Positions 60,730 through 64,000 of a stretch of 64,000 nucleotides of DNA are shown here, one piece after another (within the stretch, counting starts at the first letter, position 1; every line of letters starts with the position of its first letter). The stretch spans positions 1 through 64,000 of the forward strand of contig NZ_JBLKOA010000004.1 of the NCBI RefSeq assembly GCF_051414135.1. Direction: 5' to 3'. A program made the translations under genes and the position numbers. Origin of the DNA: Halovenus halobia (GTDB lineage: Archaea; Halobacteriota; Halobacteria; Halobacteriales; Haloarculaceae). The notes below the pieces were generated by a model. That model was not told where the DNA came from. It was given only the letters and a program-made list of their open reading frames with translations, and ran no database searches.

Positions 60730-61361
60730 AAACTCGCCGGTGGCTCGTTGCGGGACTGCTCTTTGCGGTGCTGTGGCTGTTCGTCTCTGCCCCAAAACCG
60801 ACGCCGAAAGGTCTCGTGACCACCTTCCTCGTTGGCCTCGCTGTTGGCCTCCCGGTCGCCTACGTCTTCCGGCGACTCTACAGCGAGGAAATCGACATCC
60901 GCCAGACGCTCACCTCCGTGCCGTACATCCTGCTGTACATCCTCGTCTTCCTCAAAGAGGTTCTCATCGCGAATGTGGACGTTGCCTACCGCGTCCTCGT
61001 ACCCGGCCGGGCGCTCGAACCACAGGTTATTCTGGTGCCGCTTCGCGTCGAAACGGCGCTGGGTGTGACGACTATCGCCAACAGCATCACGATTACGCCG
61101 GGGACGATAACGCTGGACCACGACCCAGACCAGAACGCCCTGTACGTCCACATGATTGACGGCCGGGACCCCGAGGCAGTCGTGGAACCCATCCGCCAGT
61201 GGGAACGGTACGCGCTGCGCATTTTCGACGAACAGCGCTCGCCCGACGACCCGGCCCCACAGATTACCATCCATCCGCCGGACCACCCACCAGCGCCGAA
61301 GACTGTCGGCGAGGTTGACCACTCAGAGCGACTCGATGACGGAGGTGAGTCCAATGACTGA
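60726..61361 (+). CDS. mnhE: Na+/H+ antiporter subunit E (MnhE)
   Basis: The 211-residue protein has two to three helices at the N-terminus and the MnhE segment LRVETALGVTTIANSITITPGTI. A soluble acidic C-terminal extension of about 80 residues is longer than the bacterial form. It starts at GTG overlapping mnhD by 4 nt. Confidence 0.9.
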   Translation: MKTRRWLVAGLLFAVLWLFVSAPKPTPKGLVTTFLVGLAVGLPVAYVFRRLYSEEIDIRQTLTSVPYILLYILVFLKEVLIANVDVAYRVLVPGRALEPQVILVPLRVETALGVTTIANSITITPGTITLDHDPDQNALYVHMIDGRDPEAVVEPIRQWERYALRIFDEQRSPDDPAPQITIHPPDHPPAPKTVGEVDHSERLDDGGESND

Positions 61362-61644
61362 GGTGACGGCTGCAGTTATCGACGGGGCCTTGCTGCTGGT
61401 GGCGGGGCTGTGCTTGCTCTGTGGCTACCGCGTCATCCGTGGGCCGACGGTTCCCGACCGCGTCGTCGGCCTCGATACGATTGCCACCAACGTCATCGCC
61501 ATCGCCGTTCTGGTCGCGCTGAAGACCGACCGCGGACTGTTCATCACCGTCAGCATCGTGCTTGCAATTATCGGCTTTCTCTCGACGGTGACTGTCGCGA
61601 AGTACGTCACCGAGGGCGATATCATCACGCGGAGGAGAGAATGA
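61354..61644 (+). CDS. mnhF: Na+/H+ antiporter subunit F (MnhF)
   Basis: The 96-residue protein has three helices with the signature RVIRGPTVPDRVVGLDTIATNVIAI. It starts inside the last codons of mnhE (8-nt overlap) and overlaps mnhG by 4 nt. The ATG at 61354 fits the family length, not the longer frame. Confidence 0.93.
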   Translation: MTEVTAAVIDGALLLVAGLCLLCGYRVIRGPTVPDRVVGLDTIATNVIAIAVLVALKTDRGLFITVSIVLAIIGFLSTVTVAKYVTEGDIITRRRE

Positions 61645-62042
61645 CTGGGGTTGACCTCGCGCTCGTCGAGCAGGCGACAATCAGCATCCTCGTCATCATC
61701 GGCTGTTTCTTCCTCGCGGTTGGCACACTCGGATTGCTTCGGTTGCCCAACGTCTACAACCGCATGCACGCCACGAGCAAGCCGACGACACTCGGCACTG
61801 CTGCTATCTTCCTCGCTGGCTTCGTCCAGTTCGGGCCCGCTGGGGCTGGATTGACCTCGCTGGTCGGCATCATCTTCCTGTTCCTGACCGTTCCGACGGG
61901 TGCACACATGATTGCCCGCGCGGCCCAGGAAATTGGCGTACCCTTCCTCGGCAGCGTGACGTGGCCAACCAAACACCGCGAGGCTGACCCCGACCACCCG
62001 GCCAGTCACCCCGAGGGCGACGAACACCGTGACGACGAGTAG
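61641..62042 (+). CDS. mnhG: Na+/H+ antiporter subunit G (MnhG)
   Basis: The 133-residue protein has three helices, GTLGLLRLPNVYNRMHATSKPTTLG and PTGAHMIARAA, as in MnhG. The C-terminal tail is acidic and His-rich. It ends the seven-gene mrp operon. Confidence 0.93.
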   Translation: MTGVDLALVEQATISILVIIGCFFLAVGTLGLLRLPNVYNRMHATSKPTTLGTAAIFLAGFVQFGPAGAGLTSLVGIIFLFLTVPTGAHMIARAAQEIGVPFLGSVTWPTKHREADPDHPASHPEGDEHRDDE

Positions 62043-62078
62043 ACTAAGGGTTATGACTTGCGCGACCCAACAACTGCT

Positions 62079-63227
62079 GTGGATAACCGTAGCTTCGGCG
62101 TCGGGATGGGTGCCGGCGCCATCGCAACTGTCGTCTTGCTCGTCGTGCTGGTTGCCATCGGGATTGCTGTCTTTGGACTGCCAGTCGGCCAGTTTTTCGA
62201 GCCAACCGAAACCGGTGCGTCGCCCGGACTCGACGCGGCTGAGGTCGAGCACGAGGTTCTTGCGGAGAATTTGAATGTGCCGTGGGAAGTCGAGGTGCTC
62301 GGCGAGGACCGCTATCTCGTTACTGAACGCTCCGGTGCCCTGGTGCTCATCGAGGACGGCGAGAAACGGGTGCTCGAACAGTTCGACCAACTCGACAACC
62401 CGCCGCTGGGCGAGGGCGGATTGCTCGGTATCGCGACGCACCCGAACTTCGCCGAGAACAACTATCTCTACGTCTACCAGACTGTCGACCGCGAGTCAGT
62501 CGAGAACACTGTCCGGCGCTACGAGGTCGATTTCGAGTCGAACGAACTCCGCGACGAGACGGGAATCATCGACGGCATCCCGAGTCACCGCTTTCACAAC
62601 GGCGGTCGCATCGCGTTCGGTCCCGACGACTATCTCTACGTCACCACTGGCGACGCGAAAAACGCCGAACTCGCACAGGACCGCGAGTCGCTGGCGGGGA
62701 AGATTCTCCGCCTCACCGACGACGGCGGCATTCCCGACGACAACCCCTTCGGCAACGAGGTTTACTCTTACGGCCACCGCAACGCCCAAGGGCTGGCGTG
62801 GGACGAGGACGGACGACTCTGGGCGACCGAACACGGCTCGCAGGCCCGTGACGAACTGAATCTCATCGAGGCCGGCGAGAACTACGGCTGGCCAAAAAGT
62901 AGCGGCGACGATACCGACCCCGAGACGCAGTCGCCAGTGTATCACTCCGGTCCGTACGATACGTGGGCACCCGCCGGGACGGCCGCTGCTGACGGTAGCG
63001 TCTTCTTCGCCGGCCTCCGGGGCGAACGCCTGTACGAGGCTGGCGTCACTGGCGACCGAGTGAGTAGCTTCACCGCACACTTCTCAGGTGACTTCGGCAG
63101 GATTCGGGCTGTGACTGTCGGTCCCGACGGCGAGTACCTCTACTTCACGACGAGCAACACCGACGGTCGTGGTGACGCGGGCAACAACGACGACAAACTG
63201 ATTCGCGTCCCACTCGACGCGTTCTGA
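62079..63227 (+). CDS. PQQ-dependent sugar dehydrogenase family protein
   Basis: The 382-residue protein has an N-terminal membrane anchor (about residues 10-34) and a six-bladed propeller with NVPWEVEVL, GEGGLLGIATHPNF, FHNGGRIAFGPDDYLYVTTGDA, YGHRNAQGLAW and ATEHGSQARDELN. The conserved His and Arg residues match soluble glucose dehydrogenase and Ca2+/PQQ enzymes. It faces outside the cell and oxidises aldose sugars. A GTG at 62079 follows TTATGA by about 27 nt; TTG 62058 is the alternative. Confidence 0.88.
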   Translation: MDNRSFGVGMGAGAIATVVLLVVLVAIGIAVFGLPVGQFFEPTETGASPGLDAAEVEHEVLAENLNVPWEVEVLGEDRYLVTERSGALVLIEDGEKRVLEQFDQLDNPPLGEGGLLGIATHPNFAENNYLYVYQTVDRESVENTVRRYEVDFESNELRDETGIIDGIPSHRFHNGGRIAFGPDDYLYVTTGDAKNAELAQDRESLAGKILRLTDDGGIPDDNPFGNEVYSYGHRNAQGLAWDEDGRLWATEHGSQARDELNLIEAGENYGWPKSSGDDTDPETQSPVYHSGPYDTWAPAGTAAADGSVFFAGLRGERLYEAGVTGDRVSSFTAHFSGDFGRIRAVTVGPDGEYLYFTTSNTDGRGDAGNNDDKLIRVPLDAF

Positions 63228-63269
63228 CGGGACCGAAACCTGTTTGTGCGAACATCCTGACAGGTGGGT

Positions 63270-64000
63270 ATGGCAGGTCAAAACACCGGCGTCGTGCTCG
63301 CGGCGATGTTCGCCAACGGCGCAATTGCGGTGCTAAAGTTTATCGGCTATCTATTCACCGGGAGTCCGTCGATGCTCGCCGAGACGTATCACTCCATTTC
63401 CGACACCGGTAACCAGGTGTTGCTGTTGGTCGGAATCAAGTACAGCCAGCGCAGCGCCTCCCAGGTTCACCCCTTCGGCTACGGGAAAGCGCAGTTTTTC
63501 TTCGCCTTTCTCGTGTCGGTGCTTCTCTTTGGCGTGGCGGGCTGGGAGAGCCTGACTCACGGTATCTCGAAGCTCCGCGAAGGCGGCCACGGCGGCGGTG
63601 AGGCTGAAGCGGCCGAATTTCTCGGGTTCACGTTCAACCTTCCCCTGCCCATCGACCCGTTCTGGCTCTCTGTTGCTATCCTGCTCGGCGCAATCGTCTT
63701 CGAGACGTACGCCTTCGCAAAGGCCCGGGCCGAACTGAAACGCCAGATCAACGAGTACGACTGGTCTGGCTACCGCGAGGCGTTCAGCCGGTCCAGCGAT
63801 ATCACGACGCTGACGGCATTCACCGAGGATACGATTGCGCTGCTCGGCCTCGTCGTTGCCCTTGCCGGACAGACGCTTTCGCGTGTGACCGGCAATCCAG
63901 CCTTCGACTCGATTGGTGCAATCGTTATCGGTGTCTTGCTGATGGTCTTTGCCGCCCTACTCGCCTTCGAGAACAAGCGGCTCATCCTCGGTGAGAGTCT
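63270..64000 (+). CDS. Cation diffusion facilitator family transporter, partial at window end
   Basis: The frame is open from ATG 63270 to the window edge (243 codons). It begins MAGQNTGVVLAAMFANGAIAVLKFIGY and has AETYHSISDTGNQVLLLVG, where HSISD is the HxxxD metal site of CDF proteins. Four helices are visible, then a His/Gly-rich loop (GGHGGGEAEAA) like those in Zn2+ exporters, and TEDTIALLG with the second Asp. It probably exports Zn2+ or another divalent cation. Confidence 0.88.
   Translation, partial: MAGQNTGVVLAAMFANGAIAVLKFIGYLFTGSPSMLAETYHSISDTGNQVLLLVGIKYSQRSASQVHPFGYGKAQFFFAFLVSVLLFGVAGWESLTHGISKLREGGHGGGEAEAAEFLGFTFNLPLPIDPFWLSVAILLGAIVFETYAFAKARAELKRQINEYDWSGYREAFSRSSDITTLTAFTEDTIALLGLVVALAGQTLSRVTGNPAFDSIGAIVIGVLLMVFAALLAFENKRLILGES

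Noticed and set aside
59134..60795. Long minus-strand frame opposite mnhD
   Set aside because: Same reason: low-complexity charged product opposite a real antiporter gene.

Overview
This 64 kb window is chromosomal DNA from a halophilic archaeon (class Halobacteria). The proteins are strongly acidic. Many start codons lie about 25-30 nt downstream of TATA-like boxes with no Shine-Dalgarno sequence, as expected for leaderless transcripts. The gene set is also typical: haloarchaeal-type malate synthase, intein-containing MCM helicase, DUF5817 and TRAM proteins, SBP56-type methanethiol oxidase, and Tat signals. The genus cannot be fixed from this sequence alone.

Left edge (1-4.1 kb) is an accessory island. 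It holds a probable tnpB 3' end with its terminal hairpin, three VapBC toxin-antitoxin modules (the third toxin truncated), and an archaeal AAA ATPase with a PD-(D/E)XK-like tail. From 4.1-6.2 kb two divergent sugar-nucleotide epimerases follow; the first runs into the truncated vapC. From 6.2-11.5 kb come membrane proteins, a DUF4330 protein with tandem repeats, a BacA/UppP-type phosphatase and PurE. A tRNA-Ser(GGA) is trailed by an alternating hairpin array. From 11.8-17.1 kb a two-winged-helix regulator with a candidate operator precedes a nosL-nosD-nosF-nosY copper/ABC cluster that has no nosZ nearby.

The middle (17-44 kb) is mostly core genes: PHP phosphoesterase, RidA, IleS, MsrA, glutaredoxin, malate synthase, DUF389, PitA phosphate transporter, two DUF21 proteins, a Cys-less peroxiredoxin-like protein, YrdC/Sua5 and a Cas4-like orphan. 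MCM carries two inteins, a mini-intein inside the Walker A motif and a large LAGLIDADG intein. TRAM protein, SDR, amidohydrolase and an SBP56-ferredoxin pair follow. An eroded RelE/RHH toxin-antitoxin pair sits at 25.4-25.9 kb.

The stretch 45-48.6 kb is irregular. It holds a frameshifted HNH endonuclease, a run of four hairpins in a gene-free interval, tRNA-Ile(GAT), FxsA, Rio1 kinase, and a PAS-domain gene whose first 55 codons are best explained by three one-base losses in C/G runs that together restore the frame. The right end (48.6-64 kb) has a dolichol kinase-like protein, GlyS, a CBS protein, SerA, a Tat-exported PQQ-type propeller protein, a complete seven-gene mrp (mnhABCDEFG) Na+/H+ antiporter operon, a PQQ-type sugar dehydrogenase and the start of a cation diffusion facilitator gene.

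For hunting, the best leads are the PAS gene with compensating shifts, the four-hairpin interval at 45.8 kb, the doubly interrupted MCM, the NosL-NosD fusion without NosZ, the Cys-less redoxin, and two candidate operators. No clearly new defence or genetic system was found.
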